The position numbers were made by a program, and so were the translations under genes. Of a stretch of 64,000 bases of DNA, positions 1-11,800 are shown piece after piece. This DNA comes from Platycnemis pennipes (taxonomy: Eukaryota > Arthropoda > Insecta > Odonata > Platycnemididae), in the NCBI GenBank assembly GCA_933228895.1, contig OW121846.1, positions 22,449,088-22,513,087 on the forward strand. Direction: 5' to 3'. The notes beneath the pieces were generated by a model. The model did not search any database. It worked only from the letters and a program-made list of their open reading frames with translations, and was not told where the DNA came from. Every line of letters begins with the position of its first letter. Within the stretch, counting starts at the first letter, position 1.

Positions 1-608
1 TAATCAAGGAAACTAGTGATGGTTTCCCTCTCTGGTGGAAAATGCCGGGTCGCAATAATCGTTTTGGTTACTTTGACAACTTCTCGTTTTTGGCGAAACA
101 TGAGTTGTTGATATCGTTATTATGGTAAGACATTATCGTATATATTTTTATTCAATCGGAATCCATCAAAGATAGGATACTTTAATTTATATCCTAAGTA
201 GTTGTTCGGTGGACGCATATGTTTCACGTTTTCTGAAACAGCTTTGAAATCTAATTTCCAGTGCACAGTATACCCATGAAAAACAAAATTTTGCCGGAAT
301 CGTAATTAATAAATTAATAGTTAAATTAAACCTCCCAGCGGACCGCTACAGAAATATTTAGGTACTGTATCTTCTGTAATGCTAATAATTTAAATGATTA
401 CAACTTCGCAAGTCTTGTATTTTCCAATAAACAGAACTTCCTCATGTGTTTCACCCACGTCACTTGTTTAGACTTAAACAATACAATATACTCGATATTT
501 ACTCTCGTGAAAATAATGATTCCATGCCCAATACTTAATAATACTGTAAATGTTGATTAGGGAGAGGCATTTTCCAATGAATATATATCGCTCATCATCG
601 TAGTAGAC
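1..608. other. AT-rich stretch, nothing recognised
   Basis: No open frame of note, no repeat with a partner elsewhere in the window, and no promoter-like GC enrichment. It ends where the TTAA-bounded element begins. Confidence 0.5.
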
Positions 609-625
609 TTAAGGAGGTTCCACCG
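609..625 (+). repeat. Left terminal inverted repeat of the TTAA element
   Basis: TTAA followed by GGAGGTTCCACCG. It is an exact reverse complement of 1598-1614. The match stops on both sides. Confidence 0.5.
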
Positions 626-1597
626 TGACTCCGCGATTCAAAATCCCGTAAAAGAGCTATGTTATTTAATGAATAAATACCGATCCAGAAAAACACTTAT
701 ATGAAAAATCATCTATAGGGTGGTGATACATACACAATAATTCTATGATTATGCTATTGTATAGTGTGTTGTAGTTATATTCTATTTTTTACAAGTTCTT
801 TTAACTCATTTTGACTTCGGAACATGACTGACGTGTTGTTGCCACGTTTAATTTACAAAATGAGAATACATGCTCAATCCCGCAAATACGTATTCTGAAA
901 TAGGTTACATATTTTCTTACTTAGTTTAAAACTATTACCTTGCAAATACAACTCTTTGTTTGGAATTATATTAATATTCATGTCTTGAAAATTGTTTGGC
1001 AACAATGACGCTGCTACCACTTGGGAGCATTGGTATTAATTACACCATGTCAATAACCAATGAAATATTTAAATTACATAAAACATATAACAAAGACCTC
1101 GGTGAGGAATATTCCTAAATTAAGTTAGTAAATAGGCTTGTAAGCACGTTCCGTCTCAAATACCGTTGCCAATGATAACAAAATACTGTAGCGCCACTTT
1201 CATGTAACTAAGGCTTTTCTGTTTTTTTCGAGCAAAAAGCAATTTCACTTGCACACTTGTTTAATTGATATTAATGTATCAGTGAGGTGAGCACTTTAAG
1301 GCCAGGTAAGCACCAGGTAAGGTGAGCACTTTTTCACTATGCTAAATTCTACATAAAATTGCGCATCTTATATTGGTTTTTCGTCTAAACGACATTTCTC
1401 TTTACATTATTAATCAGCAAATTTTACTGCAAGAGCCATTCTCTGCCGTATAACCACGCATAAAATACCTGATTTTCAACGTCTTTTTCCTTCAAATATA
1501 TGATGGAAAGGCCTCATTATTTTATTGCCAATTGATAGAAGGGTCAAAAAACGATGTGTCCTGAAATTTTTACAAAAATGACTTTTACTTCGTAATT

Positions 1598-1614
1598 CGG
1601 TGGAACCTCCTTAA
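1598..1614 (-). repeat. Right terminal inverted repeat of the TTAA element
   Basis: CGGTGGAACCTCC followed by TTAA. It is the exact partner of 609-625. Confidence 0.5.
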
Positions 1615-2045
1615 CTGGGGAAGAATTTGTTTCGAATATTTTGCTTCTGAATAGACGATACAAATGTTGCGTACAGCAGTTCATAATATTGCATTCCCAA
1701 TTATCGTTTGCCATGAGAGCTGACTGTCCCTCATTGCACCTGCTGCTTATACATCACCGTAATATCTGATCTAATACCTTTACAAGGATATTGCGTATTG
1801 TTAATTCTCTTCTAGAAATTTTACAACCAATTTTACCAACCGACACATGTCGGTCGGTGAATTTTAGAATTGAAGTTGTGAAATTAAGAATAGCTCTCTT
1901 TATCGTTCATTCTTTGATATATCCCGGTACATGTGTCAATATGACTCCCAAAACGAGGTAAACCTGTAATGAAAAGACTAAAAACAAAAATATGCTCTTT
2001 TCAACATCAACATCTCCAAGAAACGTTTCATGCTGAATGTAAATC
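1615..2045. other. AT-rich spacer before the first CpG island
   Basis: No coding or repeat signal apart from a small 7-bp-arm hairpin (ACCGACA / TGTCGGT, 2-nt loop) near 1840-1856. Hairpins of that size are expected by chance. Confidence 0.4.
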
Positions 2046-2049
2046 ATGC

Positions 2050-2960
2050 TGCACATAATTTTGAGGCATTAGGCCACGGGGGCGCGATTCACGAGTTCCG
2101 TGCCAAAGCTTTGGTAGCAATTTCTCTCTCTCTGATTTTTTTGTGGACAAGAATGTCCATTCGTCATCCGTCATTCCTCCACCTGCGAAGATGCCTCGAA
2201 TCAGAGACCTTCCAGTATCCCGGTGGCTCTGCTGACGGTCGCGATAATTGGCCCACTGAAAGCTACTGCATTCGACAATAAATCGTCCCCGGGTGGAGGC
2301 TAAGCGTGGGGGTCGGGGAGGAGCGGGAGGGTCATTGCGGAAGCCGTTCTGCATCACTTTCCCTTTTCGGGGTTTCGTCTCGGGCAAGAGTGATTTTTCT
2401 CATTTATTTTGGGCGCGCGCCGACCGAGCGTCACCGAGTTCCCACAGCCGGTTCTTCCGCCAAAGAGGGGTGGGACCAGCGATTCCGTTCGCGGCGACGA
2501 CTTTCGCCGTCGAGCGAAACGAGACGCGCGGATCCTTCGGGCGCGGTAATGGTCGCATCTGTGCTTCCGTCCGCCGGCGAATTAGAATGCCGCCACCGAG
2601 TGGCTCGCCGTCACGTCGCCCCGTCCGCCCCGAATAACTGTACCTCCCTTCGGTGGTGTCCGCCGTTAGCTTCCAGCGGGCCTCGCCCCTAGGTGTCTCC
2701 GAGAGGTGGCCCCCGCGACTGCCGTTACGCGTCCCGACCCCCGCCCCCGACCCTCTCCGGCCCCCGCCCCCCCTGGGATCTCCTCCGCCGGACAGCGCCG
2801 GCGAAACCGCAGCGAAGTGGTAGTCACCCCTCCACTGCCAACGCGCTCCCTTTACATTCACCATTGAGGCTACGACAGCGAGGTCGGCCCATTCCACATG
2901 GACTTGTTTTTGGAGATAATTGCGCCGTTTCCATGTCTCCCCAATTCCAAGCTGTTTGAT
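2050..2960. promoter_or_regulatory. CpG-rich island, candidate promoter region
   Basis: Composition changes sharply from AT-rich flanks to strongly GC-rich with many CG dinucleotides, densest at about 2300-2800 (for example GGCGCGCGCCGACCGAGCG near 2411). Overlapping open frames exist on both strands, the longest 196 codons on the minus strand at 2400-2990. Their predicted proteins are arginine-, glycine- and proline-rich, with the character of translated GC-rich DNA rather than a known family. I see no TATA box or clear splice donor that fixes a direction. Best read as an unmethylated promoter-type island or GC-rich 5' exon of an unidentified gene; the open frames are probably shadows. Confidence 0.4.
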
Positions 2961-2964
2961 CCCG

Positions 2965-3420
2965 TAAGCCTCTTGGCACATTCTCACCAATCTGCGCCTG
3001 GCTATCGCTGACTAATACTCAAATATTTTCCAAACTGGAAAAGAGAGTGCTGGGCGTGATAGTCAGGTGGGTAACTTGCCTCCCTTTTGTGAATTTGGAG
3101 ACTGGATTCTTAGCCCAATATGGGAATAACGCTAGGTTTAGGTGCTAATTTTTGTGGTTTGGTTATGTTCTTTTTCTAATAGCAGCCTAAAACCGAAGCT
3201 CAATTCTTATACCAGAGGCAAGTTCATTTTACTAAATAGTTTATTCAATTTGAAACTGCGTTTTATCGAAAGTGGTTACATTGAATTTGTTGGATTTCTA
3301 AATTCATTTTTATGACATTCTGTTTCGGAGATATTATGCCGAGGAAAATTCAATTATTATTAGGATAATTTAAATTCTCCCACGGCAAAGGTTATATTTC
3401 ATTGCATACAATAGGTCTTA
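2965..3420. other. Spacer, nothing recognised
   Basis: Ordinary AT-rich sequence. It shares a 15-nt word (TCTTAGCCCAATATG) with position 25602, which I do not consider meaningful alone. Confidence 0.4.
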
Positions 3421-3424
3421 ACCT

Positions 3425-3525
3425 CAGCTCTTAATCGTAAGAGAAGCAAAACATCCCAGGCGGGATTCAAACCCACGATCTTAACGTTAATCAGTCCTGC
3501 GCGTTATCGACCGCGGTCTGGGGTG
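3425..3525 (-). mobile_element. tRNA-derived SINE head, minus strand (TCGATAACGC family)
   Basis: On the minus strand a tRNA-like promoter can be read: an A-box-like segment containing GGTCGATAACGCGCAGG, then a B box GGGTTTGAATCCC (plus-strand 3462-3474). A full tRNA fold is not supported, so this is a SINE or tRNA pseudogene rather than a working tRNA. A second copy with the same GTCGATAACGC word lies at 8755-8835 on the same strand. Confidence 0.55.
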
Positions 3526-3529
3526 AAGC

Positions 3530-5150
3530 CAAGTTCTTAACCTAGAGCTAACCTCTGCTCTACAATCGTCACATTTCAGAAGGCTTTAATCAAGAGGCTT
3601 GACTTTTTGCGGGTTAGGCCACTCCTTGATGTCATAGCCTCGATTCCCCACCCTCCCTCCCCCTCCTTCCACTCCCCGCCACCCCCACCTCCTCCACCTA
3701 CCCCTCCCCGCAGGTAAAAGACCACGACCCCATTTGTGTGCTCGTCGTGTTCTTCCACCCCCGCCGCTCACTCGCCAAGCCTTCCCACCCCAACGCTACA
3801 GCGCGTGGGCTGCACGATAAGCTCTGGATTTAAGAAAGATGCAGGTCATGAGAGTTCATAGAGGAAGCAAAACCCGTTCACGTAGACTAAGGAGTGCCAA
3901 GAATCAAGAACTGAAATGAAATACTGAATTGAAATGGAAAGTTTGAAGTCTTCCAGTTCAAAAAGAAAGTATCTAAAGATAAATAAATGTGAGCCTACCA
4001 AATTATGTGCGTCAAGTTCTTCATGCATACTATTTTTAAAGTGGTTTAACCCCTTACATATTGCTTGTTAATATACAGAGTACGTTGCAGTTTTCATCGT
4101 CAACTGCTGTAAATGACCCATCCTTAGCTTTCTTTGTATTACATGATTATTTTGTACATTAATTCAATAGGTAATCATTAAATATGATGAAATTTTAACT
4201 GCCGAAATGGCAACAGTGGGATATTCCAGAAGTCTAATCGTAACCGATATGTGATACCAACCGTGATGAAATTGGCCAAAAATTTAATTACCTTCTGTCC
4301 AGGGAAATTTTCACGTGGAAGCTATCAATTTTCCCCCAAAAAATCTATATGTTCTGATATCTCCTTCTCTGGTCATTTTGGCTGTTGAAACTTTCATATT
4401 TTTCTTCGAAGAAACAATTCCTCATGTTTTATAAGTTACGTTAACCGTCTAAAAGAGGAAGACTATCTAATTATCGATTGCTCTTTGGACGCTACAGTAG
4501 CTAATAGAGTAATGCACTGCAATTCAATGTCACGCTTCTAATGCTCATATTTTTAATCACATATTATAAGGTCACTGGTGATACATCGCTATGCCACTTG
4601 ATACCGTTTTCTTTCAAGACGATGGGCCATGAATCCTTCATTGTCGTGTAATGTAGGTCATATGGGCGCTATCATGGGTGATAGCCAGTTATGCAACTCG
4701 AAAGTAATTTTCGTTTTGTGATCGTTCAAAGAAAGAAAAACCCGAAGTCTCTCTCAGAATCAATTTGTTGTGCATTCTCCGTGACGACCTGTCTCGTCCT
4801 CCTTCCACTGCCTCGTAGCCGAATGCTTTACCGTGTTACTCATCATAATGTTGGCCGCTGTCTGCTTAGCATCATCATGCCGAAGTGTTAGTGCTAGGAT
4901 GTTCCTTCCTTATCGGGAATGGCTTGCGCCCGCAATGTTTTAACTTGCTCATAAACGTACTCCTTTCTTCATAATTTTTTAGCGTTTCAGTTGTATGACA
5001 GTGATGACGAGAAATGAAATATACATGTCTTTCGTTTACTGGTTTGGGCCCCCGCACCCAGGTAACTTCGGCACATTTGCCACACCTGCATCGTAGATGG
5101 GATAGATAGCATTTCACAGCCGACAAGAGCCACCAGATGAATTAAGTCCA
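3530..5150. other. Spacer with a pyrimidine-rich tract, no gene seen
   Basis: A C/T-rich tract at about 3640-3715 (CCCTCCCTCCCCCTCC type) stands out. On the minus strand it gives glycine-rich open frames that I regard as low-complexity artefacts. The rest is AT-rich, with no family-level protein similarity. Confidence 0.4.
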
Positions 5151-5179
5151 CTACTTAAATGAAGGGGAAATCGAATATG

Positions 5180-5700
5180 ATCCCTCTGAGAGTCCCCTCT
5201 TGCCTTCTTGGAAATGTGAAGACCAGCATCTGGCGAAAGAGATCACTAGCGCGGATAGACATTCGCGGCAGAGAATCGCTCCTGGTGGAGGGGGGGAGGG
5301 GTGGCCAAGTCCGATAGCATCCTTCACCTCTCCTTTCCCCTGCATCTCTCTGGACGAGGCACCGTCTTTCTCTCCCATTAAGGGCTATTACGACGTCTGC
5401 CTTGGGCCCTGGAGCGGCAGGCCTCTCGGAGGTCCACGGGCCCTCGTAGCAGGTGCTGCACCACCTCCCCCGCCTCTCTCCTCTGCTCGCCCTTCTCCCC
5501 TTATCTTTGCCCTCCATCTCCCAGCCTTCTCCTCCCCCTGTTGGCTCTCCATCACCCACCCCCCCCCACTCCCGCACTCCGCATCACATTCGCGCCCACG
5601 GACTGCGAGATCCCTCTTCCATTTCCATGCTTCAGCTCGCTGCGCAGTCTCACGGCAGTGAGTGGACCCTTCTGATTTCTCTATCATCAAATCTCCTCTC
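5180..5700. other. GC- and pyrimidine-rich island
   Basis: Rich in C and T on the plus strand (for example CCACCTCCCCCGCCTCTCTC near 5461) with moderate CpG content. Four overlapping open frames (75-153 codons) on both strands have low-complexity proline/serine or glycine/arginine composition, and none resembles a known protein. It could be a promoter-proximal region or simply a simple-sequence tract; direction unknown. Confidence 0.3.
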
Positions 5701-5709
5701 GCGGTAGCA

Positions 5710-8700
5710 AATCTGGGAGACGCTTGACGCCACGTTGAATGTGTCTCTATAAATTAATCGGTAAGATATGGCTGTGCCGACTGACAGAGCTGAGCCGACT
5801 GTGCATGACTGTTGTGGTGGCATGTGAGTGGACCACCATTGGAGAAGAGTTGAGAACCATTGGCCTATGAGCAATCTGGAACGAGAAAAATGCCAATTCT
5901 TGGCCGGAATGGTTGCAATAAATCGGTCTATCGTATTGCATTTGTCTCAGTGTAACTAATTTCGAGTTACCAGTCAGTCGCCATAAACTTGTGTGCATGC
6001 ATGGTGACGAATTGTGTACGTTTCACGTTCGCTGACGGAGGAAACGTAAAGAAAGCTGGAATGATATCTCTTTCATTTTGCTCCGAGTCTTTCTGTATTA
6101 ACTGGCGTCAGTTGTGGTTTTTTCAAATTAATGCTTTCGTGCTTTTAAGTAGTGTGTTAAATAGAGCCTTTGACTAAGATGAAGAGAGAATCAGCGTTGG
6201 AGTTAAAAATTACATGCAATATCCAATTATCCTCCCTTGCTGGACACGTCGCGGTGTGTCAAAGTATTCTCGCAAAGTATTTGTCGCGCACAATAAATAG
6301 TCATTTTTTCAAACGTGTACCATGCCTTAAGTATTTGCACCCTACAATGTCTCTTCCAGCTAGCAGTATTCCGTGTTTTATTGAATTGACCGTTCACACT
6401 ACCCGTTCAACATGTTCCACTAGTCCCTACTCGGGCTTACCCATTTACATTATTTCCATGTCTCCCTTCCACTCCCAATTCTCCAATATCTCTCCCTTCA
6501 TACCTATCTCTAGAAATCCTTCTCGGACTATTGAAGTGCTAACGAATAGATGAATGGAAAATACTGAGCGCAAGAGGGACGCATTTTGAATCCGTAATCC
6601 CTGTGATTTTTTTCTCAATAGGTGACAATTGGAAGTGAGAGATTTCAGATTAATAAACCATCATTGACAAATTTAATGATGTGGTGCATTAACTTACACA
6701 CAAAACCTTCACTTGATACGCTATCTCAGTGGAGACAAGCCTTTTCACAGCTTTCCGAGGAACTGATACTGCGTGGAATAACTTTTGTCTGATCTTCCTA
6801 AGCTTCGAAGTATCTTTGATGGATAGCCCTCTCGGGAGCCGTTGCTCCCTCTAATCTAAGAGACAGTAGGTGCGACGTGTGCATTTGGCTTTATTGTGGT
6901 ATTTTAGACCAACCTGTGATGTTATAAGAATAAACGCTAAGATATTTGCAATTTAGTAATTGAATTTTTCTTAGTTTGTACATCTAATTGGTCAAAACTT
7001 AGATGTGAAGCAGCTCAGAGTTGCACAGCTAATCGTGAAAAAGCTTCCATATTGTGCATTTAACTCAATTAAGATTTTTTTCCTTAGTCTTTTCTGTAGC
7101 TCTGTGATATATGTGTCCAATATAAGCACGCATTTCTTTCAGCTACTGTATTGTGTAAATACGCGCAGGCTGTTTATATATCTTTCTATTTCCCTTGCGC
7201 TAAGTAGTTCGTACTTGACTGAAAATATGAGTATAGTGATAGGCAAAAAATATGTATTAGAATATCTTCAGCGTAAAAATATTCTGTTAATGTACTTGAT
7301 TGAAAGGCTTAGGTGTGCTAAATGATGTTGGCTGAAAGGCTTACGTGATTGTTAATTATCTCTTGTGCTGTTTGTCGATTCTTATAGAATGGGAATGTAC
7401 TTTAAAATTTACCTACTAAGCTTTATATATATGATTTAAGCGAGCATCAATAGAGGTGGGAGTTGGAGTGAGATTCCGCGCACGAGTAATATAAATTGTG
7501 TCGGAGGACTAAGGATTTGCTCAATTATTACGTTTCAACATTTGGAGCAGGGAAAATTCTCCATTCAATATTTCCCAAAGGGCGGTTGTGTTGCTATAAC
7601 ATTGAGAGCAAGCAAAGGTTGTCTGGATGAACGTCACCATCAAAATTGGAGGACTTCTTTACCTCGGGTGGGTTCACCCGCCCTTCAAATCACATTAGCC
7701 CACTCTACGTAACAGGATTATCTGAAATGGGCTATGAAATACGAAATTGATTATTGGCTTGCCCAGCGGCCTTGCATCGGAGTAGGCTACCAGAAAGTAC
7801 AATTTTTCCAATTACCTTAATTCTTTCTCTACTTTCCTTTTTGTGAATAAAGCCTTTTGTGTGTTAACCTCTCGTAAGAAGTTTTTAAATACAAGGAAAT
7901 TGCGTCCTCAGCCGATTGTTCCACAAGGTCATTATGGGCACGATGTTAGTTTGTGATATTATGAAAAGAAACTTAACTTTTTATATTGATGTTTTAACAA
8001 GTAGGTCTTTCAGCATCATTGTATGCTTTGAACGGAAATGACGTTTAAATTGGCATTGCTTTCGAAGGAGCAGTGCGTGCTGTTGAAATCGTCTTCTGCT
8101 CTACATGAAATGAATCCAGGTAGGAAGTAAAAGGCTACCGGAATAGATAATATATGTACAATTAGGAACACTTCTGTTTTCAGTCATCCTTGAGATTGCA
8201 AAGCACTTTAGTTGCTCCCAAGTGGCTGCCAGAATCATTTATCCATGGGGAGCGTTATTGCAAGTTCTCAATTGATTGCACTGAAATAGTCAATCGTCCG
8301 AGGGACAGCATATGCGTTATTCATTGGGTCCAATGTGGCTCATTGGAGTGCTTTAATCCATCCGTTCCTACAGTTAGTAGATATTCTTCTTGGCAAGGAA
8401 TGAAGTAGATAAGGGGCACTTTCACTCTTTTCACGCACGGTATGAACCAGATCTCCTCGTGACACCATTCACCCAAGTCACTAAGACACATGGAGAACGT
8501 ATCATCTTCCCCGCCAGCGCTGCATGAATGGGGAATATTGCTGCACGTATTATTTTTCCAATCTCTAACCATTGCAGATTGTAATGCATCCTCAAATGAG
8601 GGAATTACTTTTCAGGGAATTCTTCGGCCCCACCTGAGTCATTTCTTTCTCACAAGGAAGAGAATTTTGAGAGTACGGATTAGTTTAGGTGCTCTAACTG

Positions 8701-8735
8701 CCGATGTATAGGTGAACCGTACAGCCTAAAGTTAA
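5710..8735. other. AT-rich stretch, no gene seen
   Basis: Open frames of 62-127 codons occur (for example 6170-6553 plus), but their composition and lack of recognisable motifs argue against coding. No repeat family was identified. Confidence 0.4.
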
Positions 8736-8754
8736 ACGTAAGGATAATACCCAT

Positions 8755-8835
8755 TCCCGAAATGGAGCATGAACCCGCTACCTTGGGGTTTCCAGGCCAC
8801 TGCGTTATCGACCTGGCTACCGTGGCCGGTGGAAG
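8755..8835 (-). mobile_element. tRNA-derived SINE head, minus strand (TCGATAACGC family)
   Basis: The minus strand reads CCACGGTAGCCAGGTCGATAACGC, followed about 25 nt later by GCGGGTTCATGCTCC, an A-box/B-box pair like the copy at 3425-3525. The B box is degenerate (GGTTCATGC), which fits an old copy. No body or tail boundary could be fixed. Confidence 0.5.
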
Positions 8836-8839
8836 AGAA

Positions 8840-11800
8840 TTTTTGCAAAGTGCCACTTAAATGAATTTCCAATAAAAGGCTTTTTCTGATCTCAAATGTA
8901 TTGATTATCAATCCTCACTTTGGTTTTGGACGTAGAAAAAGCAGAATATATTTTTCGAGCAGAAAGCATTCATTCAACTCTTCACTTTAAATGTTTTTCC
9001 CAAGGCTCATTGTGATCAAATTCTACGTGTAGTTTCTCAGGTGTCACTTGGCGTGCGTGAAAGCATTAAAGTTATTAGCCTTATTGCACCAAGTAATGAC
9101 GAATTACAATTTCTCAATTTAACTAACAAAGTAAAAGTTCTCGTCAGTGCCTAGGTTCGCTAGAATTTTACGAGAAATTACTATTTCCTAAATTTCGATT
9201 ATGAATGGGTTTTTACATGCTAGTAGTTTTGATAACATGCAATCTGGAGGTTTCTAAAGTAGTAATAAGGTTTTTATGCGCATTCAGTGTCCGCAGTCGG
9301 AGGCAATATACGCATAAGATAGCCGCTATAAAGTAAGTCATTCCTGAAGTTATTCTGTAGGTAAAGTTATTTCCCTGGATTCCGTCCGAAATTTACCCAG
9401 CTCAATGAATACCTGATATTCTCATTTGTTGCTCGCATCCTCCCAGCTTATTTCTCTCGAGGTTCAAAAGAAAGCGGGTGAGACCAACGCGAGACACGAG
9501 CCCTCCTGGTGTTGAGCTGAGGAACTATTTTTCTCTTGGACGAAAGTGGCATAGCCTTATCGTCCTACCGTCCAGTTTTGCTACTATCTGCACAACTTAA
9601 ATTTTGATTTTTGAGTAATGTGAGATAAAATGACTCGAAGAAAGGAGTTAGCACATATTCATGAAGGCACAATTTTTCCTCATATTCCAATATATGGATG
9701 TCAATAGCCACTAATACAATTTGCCCGGTCCCAATTTATTCTTCAGGTACAAGGATTTATTTCCAATAACTGCCCTCATTTCTCCGATTTATGATTATTT
9801 TTCATATATTTTTCATTTTTATATTTTGTTATAATTTAATAATAAAATAATGTACTCGTATTCCTATTTTTACTTATAAGTAATCTTTCCAATCAGAAAA
9901 CATAATATTAGTGTATTTTTACAGAGTTCCAACTCTGTGATTAATCAAGTGAAAACGTCTAGGTATACTTATTCATCCTAAGCCATCATCTTGAACACTA
10001 AAAGAATATGTATTATGGAGTTCCCTAAGCCTTTTCATCTAGCTGCAAGACGTATATGAACTCTCAATGAGATTTGAATGGCTAACTTCACAGATCTTAT
10101 TTTTCCCTTTCGTGCACCTTGAATATTAAACAACTTCTGCATTTACATAATACACCGCTAGCCGCCATAAAGGTGTAAGGTAATCTTTATGGAGGCTAAT
10201 AAAGGCATCTTCTTCTGGAATACACTAACTTCATGCATAATGAGTTTTAGTAGGTATACGTTAGCTAAAATGTAGCCATTTGAAAAAGCAAAGCGTGCAT
10301 GCATAAACGTAAGTGCAGCATTTCAGAATGTAAAGAATGTAGGGTTTTTCTTTTAAGATCGGTTATTCATTGATTTTCCGAGTGGATGTCGAATTATCCC
10401 ATATTTTAAAAGCAGTGGTTTATAATAATGTGTCGATGATAACCAAATAACGATTTAATTGTCTTAAAAAATCACATTTAATTTTATCAAGGTCGAGGTC
10501 ATTTATTTTTATTGTTAATAATTTTTATCTGCCACTCTTCATGCGTAATAGATTGTAGGAACGACGCAATGCCTCTTTTATTTTTCAGTTCTGTACATAT
10601 CATGATTTATATTGTTACGGCATTTTTAATCCATCTACATGTACCGAGCAAAAAAACAAAAAATATGCAGAGGGGGTGATTCTCAATTTCATATTCAATA
10701 TTTTATGATTTGACTGAGGTATATGCATATCTAAGATGCAATCAAGTTTGGCAGTACCATATTCTTCGCCAAATCACCTTAAATGGTTTTTGTGTTTCTA
10801 GACTTTAAGATCGGGACTCTTGAGGCCTCTGCTACAAAATTAAAGGTTTTTATGCAAAATTAGAGGAGTGATGGATTAGGAATATTTGTGGCATACGAAG
10901 TAAAAAGACCTTGACTTCAAATTATTTTTGAATGCCCTATATAATTTCAGATGTCTTTTATCTTACAAAGGATCTTATATTAAAAGGTTATTTTTAATTT
11001 CTAGTCGTTAATGTAGCTTTATGGAAATTCATTCTTTAATGTCATTTCAATAAGTGTATTAACAAGAAAAACGCACTGAAAACTTTTGCTACCTGAATCA
11101 TATTTTTTCAAGTTTTAAACTCAATTAAGTGCATTTTTGTCCAGAGATTCCAAGAGGTCTGCATTTTGATTGCCATGGATAAAACGCTACAGTATATCTC
11201 CACACGTATGTATGCATAAGAATTGTTCCTTTCACGTTATTTTTCTTTCTCTCTCTCTGTTTTTGCAAGCTTACTCAATGTCGAGGACAAGAGTATTGAG
11301 GCTCACGAGCGAAGGTATGTTGAGAACATTGTTTTCTTATGGCCTGTAGCTTGTTGCTCCTTCTACGCAATATGCTTGAATAACTCTGCACCATAGAATG
11401 TACTGCACAAGTATGCTTGCATAATTTTGGCATTTATGATGAAATCACGCCATCAAAAATGCATTGCTAGATTTTTATACTTAACACATCTTATTATATG
11501 TCTTCTTCCGCTATCAGATCCGTTTTCTTTGTGATCCATTGTCATAGTTTTGATCTTTCGCCTGGCATGGCTTACGTTTTAAATCCTAAAGTTGCATTAA
11601 AGTACGCAGAAATGCGTACAATAAATAGATGTGTTAGCCTTTTATTCAAATTTACATTTTGGCATGAATGAATACGATTCTTATTTTGAGGGATGAATGG
11701 TTGAACTTCGGCTTTTTTCCTGGTAGCATTGTGGTCGATCGGAACAGTAATCACCTTAAACGAGCAAGCAATGAAAGTAGTATCACCACACATATTTAGT

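Larger units (their letters stand above)
609..1614. mobile_element. Putative TTAA-bounded non-autonomous DNA transposon
   Basis: The two ends are a perfect 17-bp inverted repeat: TTAAGGAGGTTCCACCG at 609-625 and its exact reverse complement at 1598-1614. Read as a transposon, TTAA would be the duplicated target and GGAGGTTCCACCG a 13-bp terminal inverted repeat. The interior (about 1 kb) is AT-rich and has no open frame of 60 codons or more, so any transposase would have to come from elsewhere. TTAA target duplication is characteristic of the piggyBac superfamily. The termini do not obviously match the usual piggyBac CCY start, so the superfamily is inference. A 17-bp perfect match at this spacing is unlikely but not impossible by chance in 64 kb. 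No second copy was seen in the window. Confidence 0.45.

Noticed and set aside
2400..2990. 196-codon minus-strand open frame in the CpG island
   Set aside because: The longest frame in the window, but its arginine/glycine-rich composition, overlap with frames on the other strand and lack of any motif fit GC-rich DNA with few stops.
6330..6545. Possible antisense retrotransposon fragment
   Set aside because: The reverse translation gave a few LINE-like words in shifting frames but no ordered motif set, unlike the two accepted LINE remnants.
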